DNA of 64,000 nucleotides from Calothrix sp. PCC 7103. Lineage in GTDB: Bacteria; Cyanobacteriota; Cyanobacteriia; Cyanobacteriales; Nostocaceae. The stretch is from the NCBI RefSeq assembly GCF_000331305.1, contig NZ_KB217478.1:7156317-7220316 (forward strand). The letters are read 5' to 3'. Position numbers and translations under genes: made by a program. Below are positions 41,469 to 51,299 of the stretch, piece after piece. The notes under the pieces were generated by a model. The model worked only from the letters and a program-made list of their open reading frames with translations. It was not told where the DNA came from and ran no database searches. Numbering within the stretch: position 1 is the first letter of the stretch; every line of letters begins with the position of its first letter.

Positions 41469-42467
41469 TTAAGACGTAGCATTTTTGTATTCAACCAACG
41501 TCGGTTGACGTTTGAGTAAACGTGACAAATGGAATTTGATTTGACCTTGTGCTTGAGGAAATTTACTTAAAACACAATATAGACCATATAGTCTAGCATC
41601 CTCTGCTGTTAGACCAGTTGCTCTTCCATATTGATAGATTCGATAAAATAAATACGTATATAATGATGTAAGTATTAAGAAACCGAACCCGTGTGTAATC
41701 CAACTAGTAGCAATGGCAATTAATGGTAATATAAATCCCCATAGCCAAATGCTGCGAGATTCTTTTACCCAATATCGTTCAGACTTGTTACTGTGCATAT
41801 GAGCTACTTGTGCATAAGCATGACCTGCACGTAAAGAACGCTTCCACCATTGACCAATATTTGTCATTTGTGCATCATGCTGCGTCATTTCTTCATCAAT
41901 ACGCATGATTACACCTCCATTAGTACGAAGTCGTAGACATAATTCTGGTTCTTCTCCGGCAATTAAAGCTTGGTTAAAACCACCTACTACTTTCAATGCA
42001 CTAATACGCATCATTGAGTCTCCACCACAAGCTTTGCTTTCTCCTATTGGTGTATCCCATTCGATATCGCACAACCGATTATATCTCGATTCTGACGGAA
42101 ACCTTTCCCGGCGCCGACCGCACACGACAACTACTTCTTGATGTTCGTCAAGATATTTTGCCGCTACATTAAGCCAATTTTGTGCTATTTGACAGTCTCC
42201 ATCGACAAATTGGACGTATTCTAAATTTGGCGCCAATTTTAAAAGCTTATCAAAACCTGCATTACGAGCGCGTGCTGCTGTAAATGGAATTGTTAAATCA
42301 AGTTCTACAACATATACACCCAACGCACTAGCCATTGCAACACTTCCATCGGTAGAACCAGAATCAACATAACATACAATCACCCCTTCTGATAATATCG
42401 AAAGTAAACACCGTTCGAGACGCTTTCCTTCGTTTCTGCCTATGACTACCACCCCTATCGATTGCAT
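41469..42467 (-). CDS. Glycosyltransferase family 2 protein
   Basis: A GT-A enzyme with SIGVVVIGRNEGKRLERCLLS, DSGSTDGSVAMA (first Asp site) and FVDGDCQIA (metal-binding DxD). The ESKACGGDSMMRISALKVVGGFNQALIAGEEPELCLRLR segment is the usual acceptor region with the base ED-like motif. A hydrophobic segment near residue 240 (WLWGFILPLIAIATSWITHGFGFLILTSLY) suggests a membrane anchor. I choose the ATG at 42467, preceded by a purine-rich AGGGGG, over a longer start at 42497. Confidence 0.85.
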   Translation of the reverse strand: MQSIGVVVIGRNEGKRLERCLLSILSEGVIVCYVDSGSTDGSVAMASALGVYVVELDLTIPFTAARARNAGFDKLLKLAPNLEYVQFVDGDCQIAQNWLNVAAKYLDEHQEVVVVCGRRRERFPSESRYNRLCDIEWDTPIGESKACGGDSMMRISALKVVGGFNQALIAGEEPELCLRLRTNGGVIMRIDEEMTQHDAQMTNIGQWWKRSLRAGHAYAQVAHMHSNKSERYWVKESRSIWLWGFILPLIAIATSWITHGFGFLILTSLYTYLFYRIYQYGRATGLTAEDARLYGLYCVLSKFPQAQGQIKFHLSRLLKRQPTLVEYKNATS

Positions 42468-42664
42468 GTCCAAACCCCCTACAACACAAAACCACAAAAT
42501 TAATTATTCAAAACAGCCAAGCATCATGGAATAAGGATAACAGCCCTTTATCCCCAACATTTTTCCATATTTTTTCACTTTCCACCTTCTAAATAAAACA
42601 TCATACTTAAGATAGATTTTTTATGCTATTTTAAAAAATAATATTTTTGTGCGAAATAATCAAT

Positions 42665-42732
42665 AGAAACCCGGTTTCTCACTCAAAATCATCATTTGTA
42701 TTACAACACATCAACTAAGAAACCGGGTTTCT
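42665..42732. repeat. Inverted pair of AGAAACCCGGTTTCT elements
   Basis: AGAAACCCGGTTTCT (42665-42679) and AGAAACCGGGTTTCT (42718-42732) are each nearly palindromic and are inverted copies of each other. A similar pair is at 53808-53872. They lie in the divergent spacer before the plus-strand 42760 gene. Confidence 0.7.
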
Positions 42733-42759
42733 GGTTTATCATCCCAAAAAATAGCTAAT

Positions 42760-43746
42760 ATGGTGCCCATTACTTTTGTTTGCTGTATCGAATCTGGTTG
42801 GCTCGAAGTTCAAACACTACGCATGATTGAAAGTTTACGTCGATGGGGAGGCGCCTATGCTTCTTGTCCAGTATACGCCGTTACACCCCGCTTTGGACCA
42901 CCCATCTCTAAAAACACACGCATCCAATTAGAACAACTTCAAGCTCAGTACATTAGTTTTAGTAATCAACATAAATATTCTTGGAATAAGTTTTTGAACA
43001 AACTTATGGCATTGAAAGCAGTGGAAGAAATTGCTGAAACTGAATTTATTAGTTGGTTAGACAGCGATTTACTTGTGGTGGATGAGCCAAGTGAATTTAT
43101 GATGAAGGAGGATTTTAGCTTTGTTGCTTGTCCTGCTGATAAATTGAGTAACGAAACTTCTGGAGCAGACGACCCAAATGACCCTTACTGGCGCCAAATA
43201 TGTAAATGTGTTGATATAGATATAGAAGAACTACCTTGGGTCTCAAGCGAACCACAGCATTCACCAATGCGTTTCTGCTTTAATAGTGGTGTTTTTGTTT
43301 ATCGTAGCAGCACAAATTTTGCTCAACATTATTTAGACACTTTTACACAGTTATGTGATGCTCAAGTTATGTCTAATCGCTCAGGATTTTTTTTCAATGA
43401 CCAAGTAGCTTTAGGATTAACTGTTGCAAAAATGCAAATTCCTTGGGACACTCTTTCGTATTCACATAATTTTGCCATCGGTACATGCGTTCCACAAAAT
43501 TGGTATACTCAAGAGTATCTTCAAACTGCCAAAATTATTCATCATCATGATGCAATGTGGCCTTGGTTTTGGGATACTTTTTATTTTGCAGTTAATGCGA
43601 GCCATCCATATGTTGGAGAATGGTTAGCACAAATAGGACCAATGCAAATAGAGGCGCCGATGAGATCGCGAGTGATGAAAAAAATGCTAGAATTCTACAG
43701 AAAACGAAAAGAGTTAGCTTATTCTAAACTCTGTCGAAGCTATTAG
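42760..43746 (+). CDS. Glycosyltransferase-like protein with GT-A DxD motif
   Basis: A 328-aa soluble protein. ISWLDSDLLVVDEPSEF (about residues 100-115) is a GT-A-type nucleotide-sugar site, and FCFNSGVFVYR with SGFFFNDQVAL resembles the acceptor side of GT8-like enzymes. The C-terminus contains KIIHHHDAMWP, a possible metal site. No precise family is recognised. It is the first of two plus-strand genes inside the cluster and precedes the 43784 gene by 37 bp. Confidence 0.65.
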   Translation: MVPITFVCCIESGWLEVQTLRMIESLRRWGGAYASCPVYAVTPRFGPPISKNTRIQLEQLQAQYISFSNQHKYSWNKFLNKLMALKAVEEIAETEFISWLDSDLLVVDEPSEFMMKEDFSFVACPADKLSNETSGADDPNDPYWRQICKCVDIDIEELPWVSSEPQHSPMRFCFNSGVFVYRSSTNFAQHYLDTFTQLCDAQVMSNRSGFFFNDQVALGLTVAKMQIPWDTLSYSHNFAIGTCVPQNWYTQEYLQTAKIIHHHDAMWPWFWDTFYFAVNASHPYVGEWLAQIGPMQIEAPMRSRVMKKMLEFYRKRKELAYSKLCRSY

Positions 43747-43783
43747 AAAATCGTAGTAGCGTTTTTTAAAACAAAATACAGCA

Positions 43784-44848
43784 ATGCAATCTCAAAAACT
43801 AGAAACAAAATTTACTGTGTTGCCCTACCCAGTTACATTCGTTTGTCAATATTTAGAAAAATGGGCTGATTTATTATCCAATGATAACCAGCTTCCTGAC
43901 CCGGATACAATTCCTGGACGTATTGTTACAAACGAGGAATGCTGGATTGTTATGACTTATTTACATTTAAAACGAAGAAACCTCAATGTATATTTGTCTA
44001 ACCAATTTGTTGAAGGTAATATATGTGTTGCTAGCGCGTTAGATTTTGGAATTAAACAAAAAACTTTTTCATCTTTTGTTGTCGGTTGCCGTTCGGATGG
44101 ACCTAGACCTGCTTTATGTGATGTTGCCATTGTCCAAAATCAAGCAAATATCAAGTCGAATAAAGATATATTTATACCTCACTGGCCACAACCTGGTTTA
44201 ATAAAACGAGATAGCGCGCGTAAAAATCGTATTAGTAATATAGTTTTTAAAGGTTCTGAGATAAATTTATATGAAGCATTTCGTTCACCAGAGTTCATTC
44301 AAGAACTAGAAAATCTTGGTGTTAAGTTAGAAATAAATGGTTTACATAAAGATAAACAAGTACAATGGCATGATTATAGTGAAGCAGATTTAGTTTTAGC
44401 TGTGCGAGACTTAACTGAAAGAGATGCTTTTGTAAAACCTGCGAGTAAATTAATCAACGCATGGACAGCAGGAGTTCCAGCACTTTTAGGTCCAGAACCT
44501 GCTTTTCAATATTTACGACAGTCACATTTAGATTATATCGAAGTCAAAACACATAAAGAAGCTCTTACAGCAATTCGGCGCCTGCGAGATGACCCTGGTT
44601 TATACGAACAAATGGTTATCAATGGCTCATTACGCGCTCTTGAATTTTCCGCAGAACAAATTGCATTACGTTGGCATGAAGTTTTATCTACACAAGTTGC
44701 TTCATTATATTCAAACTGGTGTAAGCGCAGTTCTATAAGTAAAGTTGCCAATTTTGCAGTGAGAGCAGTGAATCAAAAACTCGCAATACGAGAGGCCGAC
44801 TATCATCGCGCACATGGATACCGTCCAATTTCCAACAGATGGACATAG
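43784..44848 (+). CDS. GT-B-like glycosyltransferase-type protein, unassigned
   Basis: A 354-aa soluble protein. The C-terminal half has a Rossmann-like pattern VQWHDYSEADLVLAVRDLTERDAFVKPASKLINAWTAGVPALLGPEPAFQYL, which recalls the donor-binding half of GT-B enzymes without the usual E-x7-E. The N-terminal half (VTFVCQYLEKWADLL, GRIVTNEECWIVMTYLHLKRR) is not a family I know. It is cotranscribed with 42760. A role in decorating the polysaccharide is inferred. Confidence 0.6.
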   Translation: MQSQKLETKFTVLPYPVTFVCQYLEKWADLLSNDNQLPDPDTIPGRIVTNEECWIVMTYLHLKRRNLNVYLSNQFVEGNICVASALDFGIKQKTFSSFVVGCRSDGPRPALCDVAIVQNQANIKSNKDIFIPHWPQPGLIKRDSARKNRISNIVFKGSEINLYEAFRSPEFIQELENLGVKLEINGLHKDKQVQWHDYSEADLVLAVRDLTERDAFVKPASKLINAWTAGVPALLGPEPAFQYLRQSHLDYIEVKTHKEALTAIRRLRDDPGLYEQMVINGSLRALEFSAEQIALRWHEVLSTQVASLYSNWCKRSSISKVANFAVRAVNQKLAIREADYHRAHGYRPISNRWT

Positions 44849-44931
44849 CTGTACCAAGCACGCAAAAAACCCCCCGTAATAAGCACTTCAGTGCTTAACT
44901 AATGCTTAACTATAAACATAAATTACTTATG

Positions 44932-45023
44932 TGGCGCCAAAATTCTAGGTAAAACTCAGATTATAGATATATCCTCTAGTAAAATAGCAGATGGTGCCAA
45001 AAATTCTAGGTAAAACTCAGATT
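44932..45023. repeat. Tandem direct repeat of about 32 bp
   Basis: GG(C/T)GCCAAAA(A)TTCTAGGTAAAACTCAGATT occurs at about 44932-44963 and again at 44992-45023, 60 bases apart. The second copy differs in the GGCGCC site (GGTGCC) and one inserted A. It lies between a plus-strand gene and the convergent O-antigen-ligase-like gene. Confidence 0.65.
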
Positions 45024-45043
45024 TTAAGCAATCTCCGTGCTTA

Positions 45044-46237
45044 TTACGAGCAGTTCTTTTTGCCTAGGGATAAGGTTGATGTAATGTACAGTGTCCAATA
45101 TATGTTGGTTTTGAATAACATAAAGCTTTCTGTCATGTTGTTCATGAAAAAAAACATCAGAAAAGCTAAATACCACATCTTCTCCGGCGCCTTGGTGGCA
45201 TATGCTAACTTTAATGCTCTAAAATAAGCTATTAAAAAACTAATCGCGAATAGCAAAATTCCAATTAACCCCACATCTAGCGCTAAATCTATAAATCCAT
45301 TATGCCCATGCGGAGGCACAAAACCTGATGCCACTGCTTTTCCTGCTTCTAGTGCATATGGACTACCTGGCGCCCAAAAAGCACCACGTCCAAAACCAAG
45401 TAATGGTCTATCCATAAGTCGTGACAGCGCAATACCCCACATTGGTGTTCTTCCTGTCAATGTTGGGTCTCTACCAAGAGCAGTTAACAGTTCTGTCCAA
45501 TTACTCAATACAAGCGTCATTACTGCACCAACTACTAATATCACCAAATCTATAAAAATAACCGTAGTTTTACCTACAAAACGAAAATAACGGTAGAAAA
45601 ACAAAGTTAAAAATAATATTGCTGATACTACTAGCGAAGTTTTTGATGTTGATAACAACATCAGTATTATCCCGAACACAAAACCAGTCCATTTATAAAT
45701 TTGCTGTAGTTTATTACCACTCGTCGGTAACAAAAAAAATGTAAATGAACTTATTACCATTATTGCACCAAGTAAATTTTTATACCCAAATACCCCTTTC
45801 CAGGCGCCTGGGTGGTCGATGCCATGAATACCAAGTGCTGGCATTACAGCAGCTACACCAAAACTCATTAATTCCCCAATAAAAAAAGCGATGCCAAAAA
45901 TTTCTACTTGCTCTCTAACAGTAAAGCGTGCAGCAATATACAACCCAAATGATGTCATCTGCAAAATTTCACGACTGTCTTTTAATGTGCTAATAAACAC
46001 ATCTGACCACAAGAATGATGCGAAAGCGATGATAGTTAAAAAAGTTAAAAATATATCTGACTTTATTACCAATAGCGAATCTTTCCAACGTAAACAAGCT
46101 AAAACTGTTGCACCACCCCATACAAAATAGCGTAGCAACGTTATCGGCGCCCCTGCAAATAATTCTGAAAAAGCTCCAGAAAAAAATAGCACCCCAATAA
46201 TCACAAATATTTTTTCAAAAAAAGTAATATTAAACAC
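45044..46237 (-). CDS. O-antigen ligase / polysaccharide polymerase-like membrane protein
   Basis: A 397-aa membrane protein with about ten hydrophobic helices. The large periplasmic loop GRDPTLTGRTPMWGIALSRLMDRPLLGFGRGAFW and the PPHGHNGFIDLALDVGLIGILLF segment are the Wzy_C/WaaL signatures. It would join or polymerise repeat units outside the inner membrane. It starts with GTG at 46237 and lies 25 bp after the GT4 gene at 46263. It is the only polymerase candidate in the window. Confidence 0.85.
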   Translation of the reverse strand: MFNITFFEKIFVIIGVLFFSGAFSELFAGAPITLLRYFVWGGATVLACLRWKDSLLVIKSDIFLTFLTIIAFASFLWSDVFISTLKDSREILQMTSFGLYIAARFTVREQVEIFGIAFFIGELMSFGVAAVMPALGIHGIDHPGAWKGVFGYKNLLGAIMVISSFTFFLLPTSGNKLQQIYKWTGFVFGIILMLLSTSKTSLVVSAILFLTLFFYRYFRFVGKTTVIFIDLVILVVGAVMTLVLSNWTELLTALGRDPTLTGRTPMWGIALSRLMDRPLLGFGRGAFWAPGSPYALEAGKAVASGFVPPHGHNGFIDLALDVGLIGILLFAISFLIAYFRALKLAYATKAPEKMWYLAFLMFFFMNNMTESFMLFKTNIYWTLYITSTLSLGKKNCS

Positions 46238-46262
46238 AGTGATAAATGGTAATAATACTAAT

Positions 46263-47486
46263 CTAAGCTACGATGTTAGGCTGCTCAACAGATAATAGTT
46301 CCTGGATAGCGCAAAGACTGGAGGCTAATGCAGTAGCCCAACTTTTGTTAATATCGTAGAACTGTTCCTGTAACTCAAAACACGCAAGTCGCTTTTGCTT
46401 ACAAATGATTGGGTCATTATATATTTGAAGTATAGCTGTTACATATGCTTCTATATCATTCGGTAATACTTCAATCACAGCTTCACGCACGTAAGATAAT
46501 GCTGGACAAACAGCACTTGTTATCACAGGACGACCTGATAATACACCTTCAGCGACCACGCGATTAAACCCTTCAATAAAATCAGTTCGTGTTGGTACTA
46601 TAACAACGTGTGCTTTACCGAACATGGAACGCATTTTTTGTTTGCCACAATATCCATGAAATACGAATAAGTCTTCTATACCCTCTTTTTTGACAGATGT
46701 TTGTAGTGGTTTTAGTGCTGCACCATCCCCACAAATATCAAAAATTATATTTTTTATCCCAATCGCAGCAATTCGTTTGGCTATGAGCAGTAAGTCGAAA
46801 GCGCCTTTATCATACTCGACTCTACCCGCAAATAATACTCGTAACGGTAGACGTTGTTGAGGTGGAGGTGGAATATCCGCGAAGTCATTTCTTTTATATA
46901 TAGGTAAAAATTCATAAATTGGTGGATGTACCCCATTTGTTAATACAGTAATTTGTTCCGTGATATCATGAGAGACCGCGTGTATACTATGACATTTTGA
47001 GTAAAACAAATCACGACTCAAGTTAAGAATTATTTTCTCTCCTAGAGTTTGCTTGGAATATTTACGCCACAACGTGCAGTGCAGCGACGGAATTACTTTT
47101 ACACCTATCCAAGACAATGGCAGTAACATAAACCAGTAAGTTGTACCACTATCTGCAATTACCACATTGGCACCAAAACTAATTGCCGAAATAAATAGCT
47201 GTATTCCTTGTAGAATCTGCTTTACATGATAAAACAAACGAGTGCCACCATACAACAAAACTCGGCGCCGTTCAATAATAAAACGACCGTCATAAAGAAC
47301 CTCTGTTTTTCTCGCTAGTCCAATTACATAACCAACAGCATCTAAAGCTGTACAGACAGAATAAAAATAACTTGAAAAGGTCATCGAAACCTGTGACCCC
47401 ACATCCGAACCTTCTTTCCAACATTTATATGCCTCAATTACATCTTCCGTACCAATTGCGTATACTATCCGCAGTTGCTTGGACAT
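46263..47486 (-). CDS. Glycosyltransferase family 4 protein, paralogue of the 49850 gene
   Basis: A 407-aa GT4 enzyme: LRVLFAGRVEYDKGAFDLLLIAKR, DICGDGAALKPL, and SHVVI-like AHVVIVPTRTDFIEGFNRVVAEGVLSGRPVITSAVCPALSY. The N-terminus SKQLRIVYAIGTEDVIEAYKCWKEG is unusual and is shared almost throughout with the protein at 49850-51043. The two probably arose by duplication inside the cluster and may add similar sugars. No membrane segments; probably membrane-peripheral. Confidence 0.82.
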   Translation of the reverse strand: MSKQLRIVYAIGTEDVIEAYKCWKEGSDVGSQVSMTFSSYFYSVCTALDAVGYVIGLARKTEVLYDGRFIIERRRVLLYGGTRLFYHVKQILQGIQLFISAISFGANVVIADSGTTYWFMLLPLSWIGVKVIPSLHCTLWRKYSKQTLGEKIILNLSRDLFYSKCHSIHAVSHDITEQITVLTNGVHPPIYEFLPIYKRNDFADIPPPPQQRLPLRVLFAGRVEYDKGAFDLLLIAKRIAAIGIKNIIFDICGDGAALKPLQTSVKKEGIEDLFVFHGYCGKQKMRSMFGKAHVVIVPTRTDFIEGFNRVVAEGVLSGRPVITSAVCPALSYVREAVIEVLPNDIEAYVTAILQIYNDPIICKQKRLACFELQEQFYDINKSWATALASSLCAIQELLSVEQPNIVA

Positions 47487-47619
47487 TTTATAACTTAGGT
47501 TTTCTACATAAGAGTGAATGATACGATTATATTCATTTATCGTATATTTACTTAAACTTTAATATATTTATTACATAGTACGCTTATAATCAAGCAAGTT
47601 GCTGGATATAAAATATCAC

Positions 47620-48846
47620 TTATATACCCTGATTGATTTGACTTATGATTTGCGCTTTTAATGTAGCGGCGCCAATTCGGCTATCAAAATGTTCAATAAT
47701 CGTAGAGCGTCCACTGCATCCTAGTTGTGTTTTGAGTGCAGGATTTTCTATCAGTCGCATTAGCGCAGATGCTAAAGCTGTAACATCCCTCGGTGCAACC
47801 AATAATCCGTCTTTACCATCAGTAATTATTTCAGGAACACCACCCGAATTAGTGCCAATTGTTGCTACGGACATTGCCATTGCTTCCATGTAAACTACAC
47901 CTAGGGGTTCACAATGGCTAGCAAGTACAAATGCATCTGTATGACACATTTTTTCGATAACTTGGTTTTCTGATAAAGTGCCTGTAAATTCGATTAAATT
48001 GGATATTTCTAATTTTGCTGCCAATGCTTTTAAGTTGTCTAACTCCAAACCGGCGCCAACAATTGTAAGATGAACTAATTTACCAGCGTCAACAAGGCAT
48101 TTTACAGATTGAATTACAGTATCGTGACCTTTGCTTGTGTGTAGGCGCCCAACGGTGAGAATTTGAAAGGTTTGATTGTTGTTATTATTTAATTTATAAA
48201 GCTGTGGATTCCATATATTGGTATCTACACCAATACGTCCTAGCAGCAGTTGGTTTTTTTGTACTGGATAATTACATCGTACTTCTGCTTCTAGCTTTTT
48301 GGTAATAGCAATAATAAAAGCTGCATTAGTAAACTTTGCCGTCATACCACCTCCCCACCATTCCAAGTTCGCGTTTAGCGTCAGCGAGTATGAAATGCCA
48401 GTTATCTGTTTGAGCATTATTGCTAATATTGCTGAATTTCCACAGCTATGACAGTGCATATGCTCTATTTTACGTACTACACAATAGCGAGCTAATATAC
48501 AAGCCATTGGCACCAAAGCAATAATATGCCAACGTGGCGCCTCTACATTTATAGTTAAAGCAAGTCTTATGGCTTTAAATAAACCAATCGGGTAAGTTAA
48601 TGCCCAACATAGACTCACAAAAATGTCAATTATATTATGGAAAATATTTTGTTTCCACAGATAGTAAGTTTGTGCAATATCAGCAAAATCGTGTTTAGCT
48701 TTAATATCTGGTGAAGGATATTTAGTGGAAAAAATCTCAATTTGAGTTCCCCACTCACGTAGATGGGTAATTTCTCGCCAAATCCAAATGTGTGTTTGTC
48801 CTGGAAATTCAGGTATTAAATAGGCAATTCTGGGATGCTGTAGCAT
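47620..48846 (-). CDS. Glycosyltransferase family 4 protein
   Basis: A 408-aa GT-B enzyme. Motifs are RIAYLIPEFPGQTHIWIWREI, HMHCHSCGNSAILAIMLKQ, ILTVGRLHTSKGHDTVIQ, and VLASHCEPLGVVYMEAMAMSVATIGTNSGGVPEIITDG with the E-x7-E pair. It belongs to the same broad group as the gene at 39869. A perfect 13-base inverted repeat (48851-48975) begins just before its start codon. Confidence 0.84.
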   Translation of the reverse strand: MLQHPRIAYLIPEFPGQTHIWIWREITHLREWGTQIEIFSTKYPSPDIKAKHDFADIAQTYYLWKQNIFHNIIDIFVSLCWALTYPIGLFKAIRLALTINVEAPRWHIIALVPMACILARYCVVRKIEHMHCHSCGNSAILAIMLKQITGISYSLTLNANLEWWGGGMTAKFTNAAFIIAITKKLEAEVRCNYPVQKNQLLLGRIGVDTNIWNPQLYKLNNNNNQTFQILTVGRLHTSKGHDTVIQSVKCLVDAGKLVHLTIVGAGLELDNLKALAAKLEISNLIEFTGTLSENQVIEKMCHTDAFVLASHCEPLGVVYMEAMAMSVATIGTNSGGVPEIITDGKDGLLVAPRDVTALASALMRLIENPALKTQLGCSGRSTIIEHFDSRIGAATLKAQIISQINQGI

Positions 48847-48850
48847 AGGC

Positions 48851-48975
48851 GTCCCGCCTGTGCGGTGAGAGGTAAATATTATTATTATTATTTATCAAAA
48901 TTAAGTATTATTCTCCTCCGGAGACACTCCGTGAACGCAAAAAAGGCGCTATTTTATAGACTGCACAGGCGGGAC
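48851..48975. repeat. Inverted repeat GTCCCGCCTGTGC / GCACAGGCGGGAC
   Basis: Perfect 13-base arms at 48851-48863 and 48963-48975, almost filling the spacer between two minus-strand genes. The right arm ends at the base before the stop of the DUF6492-like gene. It could form a large stem between the cistrons. Confidence 0.7.
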
Positions 48976-49842
48976 CTACAAAAGAAGATGGAAATTTTTG
49001 ACAAGATTTTCATATTGTTGCACTTTCATAGCAGCTTTCGCTGATATCATCACAGCAATATATTCTTTTGGGGTACGCTGAAAAAAGTTCTCCAACTCCA
49101 CATCAGACATTTGTTGATTAAACCAATATTCATGACAAATGCACTCTGAGTCAAAATAATGTCCCAATACTTTAAGTACTTCCTCTACAAAAACCCCATA
49201 CAACACATACTCAGATAAATTCCAATTACTGCAAACAGTTTCAACCCATCCTCGTCCTGACACCTTTTCGATATGTTTATACAGTTGTTTTAAATTATCG
49301 CTTCTCCATGTCATGATTTGACTTATATAACCAGTGACAGGAATATCACCACTTGGTAAATTGAGTAAACGACGAGCATTATAATTCCATTTTTCACCAA
49401 TCGGCGCCTGTGGAGAAAGATTTCCAGGAATACGGTACAAGCGCACTAAACCATCACGAATAAAAAAGTTCCAATCAAAAGGACGAATAAAAGCAACATC
49501 AGAATCTACAAATACAAATACCTGTTCGGTAAAAAATTCTGCTGCTGCAAGTTTAATGAGTTGCTGAATTATCCATCCTCGCACGACTAAGTGCTTGATA
49601 TTAAACCAACAATTATTGATAAAGGGTAATTGAACCCAACTAGGTAAGATTGATTCAACGGTAATTATTTGAGTGTTTCTATATTTAATTTGACGAAAAA
49701 GAGGTAAATCGCGCGTTGGCACAATTATATAATGCTTTGCCTTTTCGGGTGCGAATGCTTCTATACTCCAAGCCAGCAGCTGACATCGATGATAGTCTGG
49801 TGCATAACTAGGAGTAATTAAGCAAAAATCAACTTTTTGCAT
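48976..49842 (-). CDS. DUF6492-like glycosyltransferase-related protein
   Basis: A 288-aa soluble protein beginning VDFCLITPSYAPDYHRCQLLAWSIEAFAPEKAKHYIIVP, which I recognise as the DUF6492 pattern, and holding VFVFVDSDVAFIRPFDW with a metal-binding DSD. It is probably a GT-A-fold sugar transferase of unknown donor. It lies seven bases after the 49850 GT4 gene and is likely cotranscribed with it. Confidence 0.75.
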   Translation of the reverse strand: MQKVDFCLITPSYAPDYHRCQLLAWSIEAFAPEKAKHYIIVPTRDLPLFRQIKYRNTQIITVESILPSWVQLPFINNCWFNIKHLVVRGWIIQQLIKLAAAEFFTEQVFVFVDSDVAFIRPFDWNFFIRDGLVRLYRIPGNLSPQAPIGEKWNYNARRLLNLPSGDIPVTGYISQIMTWRSDNLKQLYKHIEKVSGRGWVETVCSNWNLSEYVLYGVFVEEVLKVLGHYFDSECICHEYWFNQQMSDVELENFFQRTPKEYIAVMISAKAAMKVQQYENLVKNFHLLL

Positions 49843-49849
49843 TTTATGC

Positions 49850-51043
49850 TTAGATATCTATCAATATAGATTTTAGCTTGGCGCCCCAACTTCTATTCAC
49901 ATCATAGAACTGTTCTTGTAGTTTCAGGCAAGCAAGACGCTTTTGTTCGTATAGTGAATGATTTTTGTACAAATCAATCAAAGCATTACCGTATGCTGTG
50001 ATGTCGTTTGGAGGTACTTCAATTACAGCAGAACGCACGTAGGATATAGCAGGACATACTGCGGACGTAACAACTGGACGACCGGCTAAAATGCTTTCTG
50101 CTACAACTCTATTAAAACCTTCAACAAATTTAGTTTGTGTTGGTACTATTACGACGTGTGAGTCACTCAATATAGACTGCATCTTGGGTTTTGTACAGTG
50201 ACCATGACATTGATAATTTGCTTCTAACCGAGAGTCTGTAACTTCTTGACACAGTTCATTAAATGCTGAACCTTCACCACAAATATCGAAAACAATATTT
50301 CGTAAACCTTCACTTTGAAATCGTTTGGCAATTTGGAGTAAATCAAATACACCTTTGTCATGTTCTATTCGTCCTGCATATAAGACACGGAATAGAGATA
50401 CGTTTAAATTTGGGTGTTTAATATGAGCAAAGTCTTGACGACAGTAGGTAGGTGTAAACTCGTACACTGGTTGGTGATGATTTTGAGTTAGTTGTGCGAT
50501 CTGCTTTGTGATTTGATTTGATACCGCTAAAGTTGCTGTACAATCTGAACTAAATAAGCTTTCGCCTAATTTGAGAGTTAGTTTTTCACCTAGAGTTTGA
50601 TGTCCAAAATGGCGCCATAATACACAATGTACCGATGGAATTACCTTGATTCTAAACAAAGAAAATAGGCGCCACATAAACCAGTGCGTAGTTCCACTAG
50701 ATGCAATACATACCGATGCTCTGAACTTTACCGCACAAGCAAGTAAATATAGCCCATTCCAAATATGATAAATGTGGTAAAAAATACCATGAGCGCGATT
50801 GACTAGAATTGGTAGACGTTTGATTACGAACCTGTCATCTTTGACGACTTGTTTAATTGCAGACTGTGCAATTACATAACCTTGAATGTTTAAACTTTGA
50901 CAAACTTCGTAAAACTGACTTGAATAAGGAATTGATACTTGTAAAGGTGATTCTTTTCCGTGTTTCCAATGCTTATATGCTGCAATCACATCTTCTGGCC
51001 CCACTGCATATAAGACTCGAAGCTGTTTTGATGTTTTTTCCAT
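49850..51043 (-). CDS. Glycosyltransferase family 4 protein, paralogue of the 46263 gene
   Basis: A 397-aa GT4 enzyme with FRVLYAGRIEHDKGVFDLLQIAKR, FDICGEGSAFNEL, and SHVVIVPTQTKFVEGFNRVVAESILAGRPVVTSAVCPAISY. It aligns along its length with the protein at 46263-47486, including KQLRVLYAVGPEDVIAAYKHWKHG at the start. The two copies flank the genes at 47620 and 48976, which suggests a local duplication. Donor specificity is unknown. Confidence 0.82.
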   Translation of the reverse strand: MEKTSKQLRVLYAVGPEDVIAAYKHWKHGKESPLQVSIPYSSQFYEVCQSLNIQGYVIAQSAIKQVVKDDRFVIKRLPILVNRAHGIFYHIYHIWNGLYLLACAVKFRASVCIASSGTTHWFMWRLFSLFRIKVIPSVHCVLWRHFGHQTLGEKLTLKLGESLFSSDCTATLAVSNQITKQIAQLTQNHHQPVYEFTPTYCRQDFAHIKHPNLNVSLFRVLYAGRIEHDKGVFDLLQIAKRFQSEGLRNIVFDICGEGSAFNELCQEVTDSRLEANYQCHGHCTKPKMQSILSDSHVVIVPTQTKFVEGFNRVVAESILAGRPVVTSAVCPAISYVRSAVIEVPPNDITAYGNALIDLYKNHSLYEQKRLACLKLQEQFYDVNRSWGAKLKSILIDI

Positions 51044-51299
51044 TCAGACGTACCGTAATATTTGTATGTGACTAATTACACGCTTTTTATGATGAATTTA
51101 ACCGTTATAATACTCAGATACAGGACAAATGTTCACAGTAGGCATAAAAGTGCTTAATGCGATTCGGATATTATTTTAGCTTTATTTAAGCTAGCGTTAA
51201 TACTTAGAAAAAATTTATTTTCCCAATAATTTTTACTATATTCGATTATAATAAACGTTTATTTCGGAATTAATAGTGCATTTTGTTGCTGTCTTTTAA

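Noticed and set aside
44991-45227. Plus-strand frame starting in the direct repeat
   Set aside because: Most of it is antisense to the end of the O-antigen-ligase-like gene.
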